NCBI GenBank assembly: GCA_051155775.1
Contig: DAXETV010000024.1
Coordinates: forward strand, 1-64,000
Direction of reading: 5' to 3'
DNA length: 64,000 bases
Origin: CAYSCZ01 sp051155775
GTDB taxonomy: Bacteria > Bacteroidota > Bacteroidia > Cytophagales > Cyclobacteriaceae
Under the pieces are notes generated by a model. That model was not told where the DNA came from. It was given only the letters and a program-made list of their open reading frames with translations, and did not search any database. Made by a program: the position numbers and the translations under genes. This document shows, piece after piece, positions 10,201 to 17,232 of this stretch (positions are counted from its first letter, which is position 1; each line of letters starts with the position of its first letter).

Positions 10201-10615
10201 TGGCCATTCCGAATATTCCGCCCAAGCCATTCAAAGACCTCGCAATTAAGGTAGTATCGCTTTCATTTAGTGCAAGTGTATAGGATTCAGCCATGTATTC
10301 CATGGCTAGAGCTAGTTCCCCTTTGGACCAGTAGCCGGATGCCATCCTGTTTAAAACCAGGGCTTTTTTGCCTAAATCATTTTTTTCATTGAATTGGAGC
10401 GCTTTTTCTGCATAGTAAATCGATGAATCGGGTCTTGAATAAAGATTCAAATCCACAAGCATCACCAGTGTATTCAAGGTTGCCATTGGATCAGTAGATA
10501 TCTCAAGCTGCTTTCTTAAACTGTCAATCTTACTAACCTGGGCATTAATAAAAAATGACCATATGAAAACGCCTAAAAATAAGGCGAGCCTTTTTAATCG
10601 TTCCGATGTTCGCAT
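4268..10615 (-). CDS. giant TPR / 12-PAS sensor histidine kinase (HisKA_2 type)
   Basis: 2115 residues. In order: signal peptide (about 1-26), a TPR-rich helical sensor region (about 40-330), one membrane helix (about 351-374), then about twelve consecutive PAS/PAC units recognisable from repeated openings such as PAMMCSI, ASVGAWEL and PDLLCITD. A HisKA_2 dimerisation segment follows (HHRVKNN, H1930/H1931), then a HATPase domain ending at the C-terminus. The N-box (ELYSNVIKHG) and GLGLSLL are present, but the G1 box reads TSSGRVV (2068-2074) where DxGxG is expected. A missing Asp would weaken nucleotide binding. No response regulator is adjacent. Ligands are unknown. Confidence 0.88.
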   Translation of the reverse strand: MRTSERLKRLALFLGVFIWSFFINAQVSKIDSLRKQLEISTDPMATLNTLVMLVDLNLYSRPDSSIYYAEKALQFNEKNDLGKKALVLNRMASGYWSKGELALAMEYMAESYTLALNESDTTLIARSLNGLGGIFGMAKADSTALFYFEKAYNLYKRISNNTRLVVLGNNIGKIWMNLQNYDSAHKYLSMGLSLVGKNSEAFKPLLLFNKGDAYFQVGALDSAKKYFLLAESNAKLMQRQRPLIRSKQSLAELALIENDLEKALELSAFAAAEADKTNIREMEEVCFFTYAKALEANKKPSSALNWFKRSFAIKDSLQSSRLISQLLFKDIQQKELALEVSEKETLLANISAGRRLWGMILAIIISISTMGVSLVLFKQKRKLKDISERLVFTTNKFKDLYHHTPAMMCSINKDCEIVSVNAYWLNHFGYKEKSVVGKNLTEFFTGESKTHALSTGFPELFNTKACTRLPYQMVKKNGEIVDVEMLVIFENDPVSQSMTGFAVFNDVTEINKSNRKAQKAYEMLNEAGQLASVGAWELNLESDELFWSEMTKLIHEVPADYEPTLEKAIAFYAANDRAIIEKAIKDAIANQSGWNIENKLYTAKGKEIWVKSIGFPEFDENNKCKRIHGSFQDITHYRKIQLEIKESEQMFKAFANNLPGMVYLKYPAGKHYFANQSLLYFHSISLNEYVNTTASDLIGKDLGETLDAMDLEVFNNKTVINREYKDKIDGRWYKELKFPISDQLIGGFLLDITKRKQAEIELSKSKQLLESVNQNVNDAIYRSTKDGLIYVNKAFVSMFGYESEEELISAGSSKLYANAEEREIAYKYFESASKQSTMELQFKKKDGTIFWGAIKSQKFYGEDGEIYYDGMLRDITQRKQTEIALKESEERYRLLIERAPMGIIIHSDDTIDYINPYGLRLLNAKPGQDLTGLNVVDMVHKDDQARVKKRNKALYAGKKSQSDIYEEKIITQDGQEKVFRVDSVPIPFKQKTSVYTVFSDITALKKSHKKLEDTLTRLSKTQDELNQKQQLLLQAEQIANLGVWVLNVKNKKFSYWSSEMYKMYDKSVNQSFTLDDYFSFIYEKDQYNVIECIKNSIKNKRPFELRFRVSSKYGIKNIKCSGQVDVDEHGNLKRIIGTEIDITQFESQKKEIEDRNRLLEHAENLAMLGSWEWELDENTLKWSEGVFEIYGLDKNTRPSNEIWLNNIVHPNDRTSVLKPFRECMFYKDKRSFQLTFRIIRRDDESLRYIKLYAEAVQSNKSGAGLRIVGTIQDVTESLKTQEKLKDQTTKLKALLNTNQQSFTLFDRQKNIVAFNDMASNISKELYGSYLSEGLNFERLITGHEKKDFNTCFQTGLKGQTNCVERTYVDNKGKLRSFYIEYTPVKLEDDQAIYILSNAKDITLQKHAEQQVKQFEKFFSISPDLLCITDQEGVIRQLNDQWANLLGYSRSEIIGEQLTKYVHPSDQKKTLKAFSNLIEGQVLSEFLNRYVTKKGSYIYISWVAVVQDNMIFASARDVTQKVRIERALEASVLKYKNIYNHTPVMLLSLSPSGKIQSVSDYWVHKMEYNRYDVLGMDYREFITANSKKLLTKEISKPVDYLKDFPLQFIAKNGAVYECLVSINMEYNETSKLTQGLMVIVDISEQKRVEKELKYSQSQLIEAQQIASLTNYEMDLSAMTWSASEQFFKMFDAPRKPRYDQVEFWDMVYKPDLDIVKAEFDAMINENRDFDLIYRTNKTKADKEVWVHGKGRLIYNDQKEPLKFVGTIQDITQEKVAEMQKINAEKALVAEKEKISKIIHSVPGAVCRLKRDSNGKYELLFISEKIFELLEINRKEIPQIDILNKFKNSSKRRILKALEQSANNLSPLYVEGEFVDSKYKERVLLFQSIPEIVGPQEIYWNGLITDVTIEKHIERKLIQSLQDKEILLKEVHHRVKNNMQLISSILTIKSYSLTDSDAKIVFDQCNQKINSMTVVHEKLYQSGQINEVQLDTYISGLLGSLQNTYAAEKDVSLETYLDNITVNLDKALSLGLALTELYSNVIKHGLDNKNGSKVEVHLFKKDKQNILEVTSSGRVVPNDLLMHKHKGLGLSLLLTFARQLRGELFVDQEKNGVGISF

Positions 10616-10805
10616 AGCTGATTAGAATAATTCATTAAATTAATCGGAGAAAAGCCTAAACTCAATAAGAGTTTTTACTTAGAGTGAAATTTAAAGCATT
10701 GAAAAAGCAATAAAAAATATTGACTAATGTTGCTTTCTAGACATTAAGCTTAGCTAAGTTAATTATGATAATATTATCTTCGATGGCGTGGATTGAGTTA
10801 CAAAT

Positions 10806-12065
10806 ATGAAGCAGGTATTAATTTTGGTAGTTACAGTAATTTTTGGGTTTGTTTCATGCACTAACCAAAAACCAACTTATAAATTGATCTATTCCACAGA
10901 TGAGCCCTTAGGGGCAATATCTAAAAAGATAAAGGAAGTGGTGGAGAAAAACCTGAATTATGATATCGAGCTCGTAATTGGAGAGGGATCAATAGCAAAT
11001 CTTGATAGCTTATCGAAAGGAACGGCTGATATTACCCTGGTTGAATCCTATACCCCTTTTAGAGAAGGGGTAAAATCGATGTTACTTTTTTATCCGCAGA
11101 TTCTTCATATATTCCATACCGGCGATTATGACCCTCAATCTTTTGAGGAACTGGTGAATGGCAAAAAGATTTACATAGGGGAAAAAGGTAGTGGTAGTCA
11201 TAGATTTATGATGGATCTTTTCAAATTTTTCAAGTTAGACACAGCAAATTTTGAAATCAGTGACAACGCCTTCGATAATAATGTTTTTTGCGGATTTACG
11301 GATATCTTGACTGATGATAAATTAATTGGTCTTAATAGCTTCAAAATATTTAGCTTCGACAAGATTGAAAATTTTGGAAAGGGATCAATAGTAGAGGCCA
11401 TAGCCTTAAAGTTTCCACAGGTAAATCCCTTTGTCATCCCTAAGAGAACCTATCATGACCTTACAACAGAACCGAAAGTGACGTTATCATCTGATGTTGT
11501 AATGGTTTGTAGGGACGGTATTTTTGAAGATATAATTTATGACATAACAAAAACAATATTCCGGGATCAACAAGAATTTTCCTCGATTAGTCCCTCTATT
11601 TACCTGGATTTATCGGAAGATTTTGATCGATCAGGCCTGACTTTTCCCTTACATAGTGGGTCCAGGATATATCTGGACCGGGATGAACCGACATTTCTTG
11701 AAAGATATGCAGAACTGGGTGGCGTGTTATTTTCTATCCTTGTAGCTGTAATTAGTGCATTTGTATCTTTAGCACGTTGGCAAAAGCAGAAAAAGAAAGA
11801 TCGCGTGGATATTTTCTATAAAGATTTGATGGATATAAAAGAAAGAATAGGTCAGATTAAATCTGTGAAGCATGGCATTAAAGAGATCAAGAAAATAGAA
11901 GAATCAAAAAATACAGCATTTAAAATGCTAATCAATGAGCAATTAACAGCTGATGATAGTTTTAGGATTTACATGGAACTATCAAAAGAAATTACTCATG
12001 AATTAAAACTAAAAATAAAAAAACTTATTACCAATCAGCGCTCCAAATCTACATCAGCTGTTTAA
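10806..12065 (+). CDS. membrane-tethered TAXI-family solute-binding lipoprotein
   Basis: 419 residues. The N-terminus is a lipoprotein signal ending FVSC (C18). Residues about 25-290 resemble the TAXI family of TRAP-type periplasmic binding proteins (YKLIYSTDEPLGAISKKI start, IADLDSL-like and GTADITLVES segments, GSGSH). Unusually, a second hydrophobic helix (about 303-323) and a Lys-rich cytosolic-looking tail of about 95 residues follow. No TRAP permease gene is nearby. It may work as a sensor or for an unlinked transporter, which is inference. It is transcribed divergently from the giant PAS kinase gene, 190 bp away. Confidence 0.72.
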   Translation: MKQVLILVVTVIFGFVSCTNQKPTYKLIYSTDEPLGAISKKIKEVVEKNLNYDIELVIGEGSIANLDSLSKGTADITLVESYTPFREGVKSMLLFYPQILHIFHTGDYDPQSFEELVNGKKIYIGEKGSGSHRFMMDLFKFFKLDTANFEISDNAFDNNVFCGFTDILTDDKLIGLNSFKIFSFDKIENFGKGSIVEAIALKFPQVNPFVIPKRTYHDLTTEPKVTLSSDVVMVCRDGIFEDIIYDITKTIFRDQQEFSSISPSIYLDLSEDFDRSGLTFPLHSGSRIYLDRDEPTFLERYAELGGVLFSILVAVISAFVSLARWQKQKKKDRVDIFYKDLMDIKERIGQIKSVKHGIKEIKKIEESKNTAFKMLINEQLTADDSFRIYMELSKEITHELKLKIKKLITNQRSKSTSAV

Positions 12066-12070
12066 ATACC

Positions 12071-12511
12071 TTATTTTTTAATTTTATTCTTATAATTAAC
12101 ATCAGCCATGGTTTTATTGAATTCAGGGTCTTTTTCCCATTGGGTCTTCCCATTAAAAAATGCTTTTACTTCAAAAAATAGTAATTCACCATTCTGAACC
12201 TTAAAGTTATTAAAGTCCGGACGCGCAAATGAACCATTAGCAATGGCTGTGGCGCACCAACCACCATAGGCAGGAAAATATTTTTCGGGGTCATTCTTAA
12301 ACTTGTTCAGGTTTTCCTGATTCTTAAAGTATAGTGTTAATCCATTATATTCATAAGCATATTCGCTGCTGCCTTTTACTGCCTGATCATTATAATATTC
12401 TGTCAGGTCATTTCTATCAAAAGCAGGGCCTTCGCCGCTATGACTATACTGCTGTTGTGCAACCGATGATAATGGAGCAAGAAAGACCAATAGTAGTATA
12501 ACCTGTTTCAT
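12071..12511 (-). CDS. exported YHS-domain protein
   Basis: 146 residues with a signal peptide (about 1-18, ending SSVAQ). A YHS-like region follows (about 45-95): GLTLYFKNQENLNKFKNDPEKYFPAYGGWCA, given here only by its pattern of FKN...F..DPEKY.P.YGG.C. YHS proteins of this kind are small periplasmic proteins suspected of binding metal, often copper. A single Cys follows the motif. The gene converges with the TAXI gene (5 bp between stops) and stands alone. Function beyond the domain is unknown. Confidence 0.8.
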   Translation of the reverse strand: MKQVILLLVFLAPLSSVAQQQYSHSGEGPAFDRNDLTEYYNDQAVKGSSEYAYEYNGLTLYFKNQENLNKFKNDPEKYFPAYGGWCATAIANGSFARPDFNNFKVQNGELLFFEVKAFFNGKTQWEKDPEFNKTMADVNYKNKIKK

Positions 12512-12660
12512 AGATTCTTTTATTTTAAATTTTTAACGATTAATGATAAAAAGTAATACTTTTCAAATGTTAATTTGTTCTGTTTTTCTATCTGTCTGTC
12601 AAGTTATAGACATATAAATATTGGTTTATAAAATTATTTAGTCAATTTCCTTGCGCACCA

Positions 12661-13344
12661 ATGGATAAAAAAAATATAAACAATCATCCCCATATACTTC
12701 ATCATCCTGAAACTTATACCACCGAGATGGCCACCAGGAAGAGCAAAGAATTTTATGAGTGGATAAATAAAAGAAGAACGGTAAGGGAAATCTCAAAAAA
12801 GACAGTACCCAAACCCCTGATTGAGCAACTGCTGTTATCAGCCTCCTCAGCCCCCTCAGGTGCACATAAACAGCCATGGACCTTTTGTGCGGTTAACAAT
12901 CCAAAAATCAGATCTGAAATTCGGGCTGCTGCTGAGTATGAAGAATATGAAAGCTATAATCACAGAATGAGTGATCAGTGGCTTGACGACCTAGAAAAAA
13001 TCGGGACTGATTGGAAGAAGCCGTTCCTTGAAGAAGCACCATGGTTAATTATCGTGTTCAAGCGGATATATGAGATGGATGAGAACGGAAACAAGAGAAA
13101 CAATTATTATGTGAATGAATCTGTGGGTATAGCCTGTGGATTTCTTATCGCGGCGATACACAATGCCGGGCTGGTAACTCTTACCCATACCCCGAGCCCG
13201 ATGAATTTTTTATCTAAAATCCTTAAAAGGCCTGAAAATGAAAGGCCCTTCCTGCTACTACCTGTCGGGTATCCTAAGGATGAAGTTTATGTGCCTGAAT
13301 TGAGAAGAAAATCATTAAAAGAAATGGCTGTTTTTTTCGAGTAA
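12661..13344 (+). CDS. iodotyrosine deiodinase-like flavoprotein (nitroreductase fold)
   Basis: 227 residues of the FMN-dependent nitroreductase fold. It matches the iodotyrosine deiodinase (IYD) subgroup rather than generic nitroreductases: KRRTVR (37-42) for FMN phosphate, APSGAHKQPWTF (64-75), the substrate-lid motif E95...Y99...K120, SVGIACG, and LLPVGYP near the C-terminus. From memory of human IYD, E157/Y161/K182 bind the zwitterion of halotyrosine, and Y and K have identical spacing here. The expected reaction is reductive dehalogenation of halotyrosines. It is a single gene with no tyrosine genes beside it. ATG at 12727 is an alternative start. The natural substrate is unproven. Confidence 0.8.
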   Translation: MDKKNINNHPHILHHPETYTTEMATRKSKEFYEWINKRRTVREISKKTVPKPLIEQLLLSASSAPSGAHKQPWTFCAVNNPKIRSEIRAAAEYEEYESYNHRMSDQWLDDLEKIGTDWKKPFLEEAPWLIIVFKRIYEMDENGNKRNNYYVNESVGIACGFLIAAIHNAGLVTLTHTPSPMNFLSKILKRPENERPFLLLPVGYPKDEVYVPELRRKSLKEMAVFFE

Positions 13345-13636
13345 TCCATGATTAACCAGCAGTTTGGCAGGATAATGAGTAAAGATGTCATGAAATTTAT
13401 ATTCCTAACCACTTATTTTGACAACACAAAAATGATTTGATTCATACATTATATTTTTGTTGCTGGTTGATCCCCGAGGACAGCAGGTCCCGGGGTTTTT
13501 TTATTCTTAACAATTCTTCGATTCAGATGATAATGAATTAATATTAATTAACTAATAACAATTTGCTTATCTAGAAACTCATTATCTATAAAATTGCGAT
13601 AATAACTTCATAAGTTAATTTTTAAAGAAGAAAAAA
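13345..13636. other. gene-free gap with terminator
   Basis: No coding frame was found. The gap holds a perfect -7 element TATTTTTG (13452-13459), a terminator (13472-13503), and a long-range inverted repeat AACCAGCA (about 13353-13360) / TGCTGGTT (about 13461-13468). An AT-rich stretch leads to the next gene. Confidence 0.5.
13472..13503 (+). terminator. intrinsic terminator after the deiodinase-like gene
   Basis: CCCCGaGGAC and GTCCCGGGG form a 9-bp GC-rich stem with one bulged A and an AGCAG loop, followed by seven or more T residues. It is a strong Rho-independent terminator on the rightward strand. Confidence 0.85.
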
Positions 13637-15220
13637 TTGATCCTCAAATATTATCGGGAAGCTAAAGGTCTGGGAAAGAACTCATATCCGCTGCGAAGCC
13701 TGGCTCTGGCAGGGGTACTGGTAATGGTATATTTTCATTTTAAAGAAAATAAAATCCCTTTAGACGCTTTATATGTAATATCTGCAACTATTTTTCTACT
13801 CGTCCCTCAGATATACCTTATTTACTATGTGAAAAATGGATGTAATAAAGGAATAGCGCTCAAGCAACACACCCTGGACTTATTCTGGGGTGGTTGGGCT
13901 GTTGGTATGATTTGTTTATCAATCGTGCCATCCTTTACTTTTATATTATGCATTTTAATTAATTACATATCAGTAAGAGGATTTAAAAAAATATACCGGT
14001 TTGTCCTGATACCCCTTGGTGCTTTAATACCACTAGCCTACTATAATTTTGATTTCAACTTTAAAACTTCCTATGCTCTGATTTATGCTTCATTGGTTTA
14101 TCTGGGTATTTACCTTGCCATAGTGGCTTATATGCTTTACTTGTATGCCATGCAGGATAAGAAATATAAAGACAAACTGGTTAAAAAGAATGAGGAAATA
14201 AAAAAGCAATCAGAAAGTCTTGACAGGGCACAATCGATTCTACAAAATAGTGACAGGCTAGCCATACTTGGCCAGATCACCGCCAGCATAGCGCATGAAA
14301 TAAATTCCCCCCTTGGCGCCATTAAAGGAAATGTTGATTATATAATCAGCAGTATAGAAAATGAACTGAATGAGCTCTCAGCTATCAATGAATTCATCAG
14401 CAATTCCGAAAGAATGCAAATGATCCAGATCGTACATAGAGGGCTTCAGAATAAAAATGTCATTTCAACAAGAGAAGAAAGGGAATTAAGAAGGAAATTA
14501 AAAATCTACTTTAATGACTTAAGCATCAGCCACGCCCATCAACTCACTGAAATTTTTGCAGAGCTTCGTATTGAAAATGAACTGGATCAATATAGTAATT
14601 TATTTTTCCACCCTAAAAGCCTGAGAATATTCAAAGCCTTCCGTAAAATGTATAAAAGATACAAAGGGGTTTATAATATCAAGCAGTCTTTAGAAAGAGC
14701 CAATAAAATCATTTATGCCATTAGGTCTTACTCTCATTCTACCATTGAAGAAAATGCACAACCGGTAGATGTTGTTGAAAATATTGAACTGGTATTAGTA
14801 ATCTATCAAAATGAAATAAAAAGAGGAGTCGAACTAGTAAAAGAATATGAAGAAGACATTCCTTTAATAAAAGGATACCCCGATGAATTGGGACAAGTGT
14901 GGACTAATTTAATCTCCAATGCCTTGTATGCCATGGATTATAAAGGCACACTAACCATCCGGATAAACAATATGAAAATTTATGGTTTAGATTATGTAAT
15001 AATCACTATCATTGATACCGGCAAAGGAATTCCAGATAATATTAAGACTAAGATCTTTGATCCATTTTTCACAACCAAAAGCCGGGGGGTAGGCAGTGGG
15101 TTGGGATTGGATATCACCATGAAAATCGTTGATAAGCATAAGGGGGAAATAAATTTTAAAAGCCGGCCGGGAAATACTGAATTCAAGGTTTACCTGCCCG
15201 TAAATATGGATGAAATTTAG
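13637..15220 (+). CDS. membrane sensor histidine kinase with MASE2-like N-terminus
   Basis: 527 residues. The N-terminal 170 residues contain about six membrane helices and resemble the MASE2 sensor (YPLRSLALAG start; TLDLFWGGWAVGM...IVPS segment). A coiled linker and HisKA domain follow with H220 in SIAHEINSPLG. A long helical insert of about 120 residues separates the H-box from the second dimerisation helix (YAIRSYSH). The HATPase has an intact N-box (TNLISNALYAM), DTGKGIP, DPFFTTK and GSGLGL, so the kinase should be active. The start is TTG at 13637 with no better ATG nearby. The argE-like gene starts 3 bp after its stop, so the two are probably cotranscribed. No response regulator is adjacent. 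Confidence 0.85.
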   Translation: MILKYYREAKGLGKNSYPLRSLALAGVLVMVYFHFKENKIPLDALYVISATIFLLVPQIYLIYYVKNGCNKGIALKQHTLDLFWGGWAVGMICLSIVPSFTFILCILINYISVRGFKKIYRFVLIPLGALIPLAYYNFDFNFKTSYALIYASLVYLGIYLAIVAYMLYLYAMQDKKYKDKLVKKNEEIKKQSESLDRAQSILQNSDRLAILGQITASIAHEINSPLGAIKGNVDYIISSIENELNELSAINEFISNSERMQMIQIVHRGLQNKNVISTREERELRRKLKIYFNDLSISHAHQLTEIFAELRIENELDQYSNLFFHPKSLRIFKAFRKMYKRYKGVYNIKQSLERANKIIYAIRSYSHSTIEENAQPVDVVENIELVLVIYQNEIKRGVELVKEYEEDIPLIKGYPDELGQVWTNLISNALYAMDYKGTLTIRINNMKIYGLDYVIITIIDTGKGIPDNIKTKIFDPFFTTKSRGVGSGLGLDITMKIVDKHKGEINFKSRPGNTEFKVYLPVNMDEI

Positions 15221-15223
15221 CCA

Positions 15224-16384
15224 ATGATGATAGAGCGTCTGAAAGGTATTCTAAGTAAACTGGTATCATATGATGCATTGGGTGGTCAATCGAATCTTGA
15301 GATCATTCATTTTATTGAGCATTACCTAACAGATCTGGGTATATATTGTAAGCTAGTATACAATAAAGAAAAAAATAAAGCTTCACTTCATTGCAGGATA
15401 GGCCCTGAAGTGGACGGAGGTGTTATTCTATCCGGTCATACTGATGTGGTTTCGGTCAATGATCAGTGTTGGGCTTCTGATCCGTTTTCATTAACCGAAA
15501 AAGAAAATAAACTTTATGGCAGGGGAACATGCGACATGAAAGGATTTCTGGCTTGTTGCCTCTATATGGCCGGGGAAATAATTGAAGCCCCACTGTCAAA
15601 ACCAGTCTATTTTGCCTTTTCATACGACGAGGAAATTGGGTGCCTGGGTGCACCTGAATTAATCGACGACATTGTTAATTTTTATAAAGAATGCCCGGCA
15701 TACGCTATCATAGGCGAGCCTAGTATGCTTAAACCTGTAGTTGGTCAAAAAGGAATATGCTTACTCGAAACATCAGTGACCGGATCCGCAGGTCACAGCA
15801 GCAGGATTAAAAATGAAGTTAGTGCTGTCCATGAAACCTGTAGGTTAATCCTTTGGCTTGAAAGTAAAATGGATCAGTTGATAACAACCGGACATATTGA
15901 TCAAAGATTTCAACCTGCCCACACTTCTATCCATTGCGGGATAATAAGTGGAGGCATTGCGGCAAATATCATTGCAAACCATTGTAGTTTTCAATGGGAT
16001 ATTAGATCTATTCCCACGGACTCAGTGGATGAAATTTTAGATGACTTCCATGAATATTGCCAGCTCACAAAAAATAAACTAAAACCCACTTTTCCCGGAT
16101 TTGAGATAATAACCCGTAAAAAACACCACGCAGTGCCACCATTAAACACTCCACCAGACCACCCTATTGTTGAATTGGTTAAAGACCTTACCGGAAACCA
16201 TAAACCGGAAGCGGTTTCCTATGCATCTGAAGCAGGGCAATATGTTGAAGGAGGTATCCCCGCTGTAATATGTGGGCCGGGAAGTATATCCCAGGCCCAC
16301 CGTGAGAATGAATATGTTGATATCCGGCAACTTGAGGATTGTGTTGAAATGATAAAAAAACTGGTTGCTTACCTAAGCGATTAA
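15224..16384 (+). CDS. argE: acetylornithine deacetylase-like M20 metallopeptidase
   Basis: 386 residues, normal for ArgE. Di-metal M20 motifs are present: SGHTDVV, GRGTCDMKG, the catalytic pair EE in SYDEEIG, GEPS, and HRENEYV near the C-terminus. ArgE removes the N-acyl group from acetylornithine in arginine synthesis; in some Bacteroidota the acyl group is succinyl, so substrate preference is uncertain. Other arginine biosynthesis genes are absent here. The gene directly follows a sensor kinase, an odd partner. DapE is an alternative but the spacing of motifs favours ArgE. Confidence 0.8.
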   Translation: MMIERLKGILSKLVSYDALGGQSNLEIIHFIEHYLTDLGIYCKLVYNKEKNKASLHCRIGPEVDGGVILSGHTDVVSVNDQCWASDPFSLTEKENKLYGRGTCDMKGFLACCLYMAGEIIEAPLSKPVYFAFSYDEEIGCLGAPELIDDIVNFYKECPAYAIIGEPSMLKPVVGQKGICLLETSVTGSAGHSSRIKNEVSAVHETCRLILWLESKMDQLITTGHIDQRFQPAHTSIHCGIISGGIAANIIANHCSFQWDIRSIPTDSVDEILDDFHEYCQLTKNKLKPTFPGFEIITRKKHHAVPPLNTPPDHPIVELVKDLTGNHKPEAVSYASEAGQYVEGGIPAVICGPGSISQAHRENEYVDIRQLEDCVEMIKKLVAYLSD

Positions 16385-16436
16385 ACTTCTGCTGATAACA
16401 ACTCAATCAAAATGAAAATCCGATAATTGGAACCAA

Positions 16437-16468
16437 TTAATTCAAAAAAAATATTATTTTTGAATTAA
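16437..16468. repeat. perfect 12-bp inverted repeat after argE
   Basis: TTAATTCAAAAA and TTTTTGAATTAA are separated by 8 nt. It could fold as an AT-rich stem in the argE 3' untranslated region, just before a second hairpin. Confidence 0.5.
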
Positions 16469-16490
16469 TAATGATTAGCTGCTGGTTAGG

Positions 16491-16524
16491 AAAAGGATGA
16501 ACTATTTAGGGCATCCTTTTTTTT
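16491..16524 (+). terminator. intrinsic terminator of argE
   Basis: AAAAGGATG and CATCCTTTT form a 9-bp stem with a 12-nt loop followed by eight T residues in total. It ends at the stop codon of the convergent gene. Confidence 0.8.
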
Positions 16525-17089
16525 ATTGCCCTTCCATTGCATTGATTGCTGTTTGTAATTCCCTTTTCAACTTGGCTTGTTTCTCAAGTGATCTTTTTCT
16601 GTATTCCTCAAATTCTTTTACGAGGTCTTCATAGTCTTTTTTGGTTGATTTTGTAACCTTATTGCTATTGTTAAAAGCCAAAAATAATAGTACCATACCA
16701 GCAAATAGAATTAATATTATTGCGCCAATAATCAAACTATAGGTGCCTTTATCAAATGAAGAACCCAAAAGACTCATTTCGTCTTTTTTAGCTTGTACCT
16801 CGGCCAGGGATTCTTTAACATTTTTCAATTCATCATTTAGTTCATCAATGGTGCTCTGCGCATTAGTAAGCGTGCCATTTATATCATCTATTGAAGCGTT
16901 ATATGCTCTTAAGGAGTCATTAACGACATCCCAGAAAATATTTAACCGCTCTGCATTTATCACCTCAAACTCATTGTAGTCTCTGGATGATTCGAGCATG
17001 GATTTAAATCTTTGATTAAGACTTTGATTTTCTTGTGCATTTACAATCAAAAATCCCATAGAAAATAAAAAGAAAAAAAACGTCCTCAT
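16523..17089 (-). CDS. exported coiled-coil membrane protein of unknown function
   Basis: 188 residues from ATG at 17089, chosen because it begins directly with a signal peptide (MRTFFFFLF..., ending VNAQ); a frame extension to 17128 would add 13 residues before it. The middle (about 65-105) is a predicted coiled coil (NDELKNVKESLAEVQAKKDE). One membrane helix follows (about 120-140, SLIIGAIILILFAGMVLLFL), then a Lys/Glu-rich cytosolic coiled tail. No enzymatic motif was seen. I do not recognise a named family. The gene stands alone and converges on the argE terminator. Confidence 0.75.
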   Translation of the reverse strand: MRTFFFFLFSMGFLIVNAQENQSLNQRFKSMLESSRDYNEFEVINAERLNIFWDVVNDSLRAYNASIDDINGTLTNAQSTIDELNDELKNVKESLAEVQAKKDEMSLLGSSFDKGTYSLIIGAIILILFAGMVLLFLAFNNSNKVTKSTKKDYEDLVKEFEEYRKRSLEKQAKLKRELQTAINAMEGQ

Positions 17090-17172
17090 AATAACTAACT
17101 TATATTTTACAACCGCAAAATTGATCAAATTCCTGATACAATAGCACTAGCAGGGACATTTATTTAGCCATA

Positions 17173-17201
17173 AAATAAAAAAGCTTCCCATCAGGAAGCT
17201 T
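17173..17201 (-). terminator. intrinsic terminator of the cytochrome c gene
   Basis: AAGCTTCC and GGAAGCTT form an 8-bp stem with a CATCA loop. Read leftward, it is followed by an A-complement T run (AAAATAAAAAA on the plus strand). It lies 32 bp after the cytochrome gene stop. Confidence 0.8.
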
Positions 17202-17232
17202 GTAAGATTGACCATGTAATTATTGAGTATAT

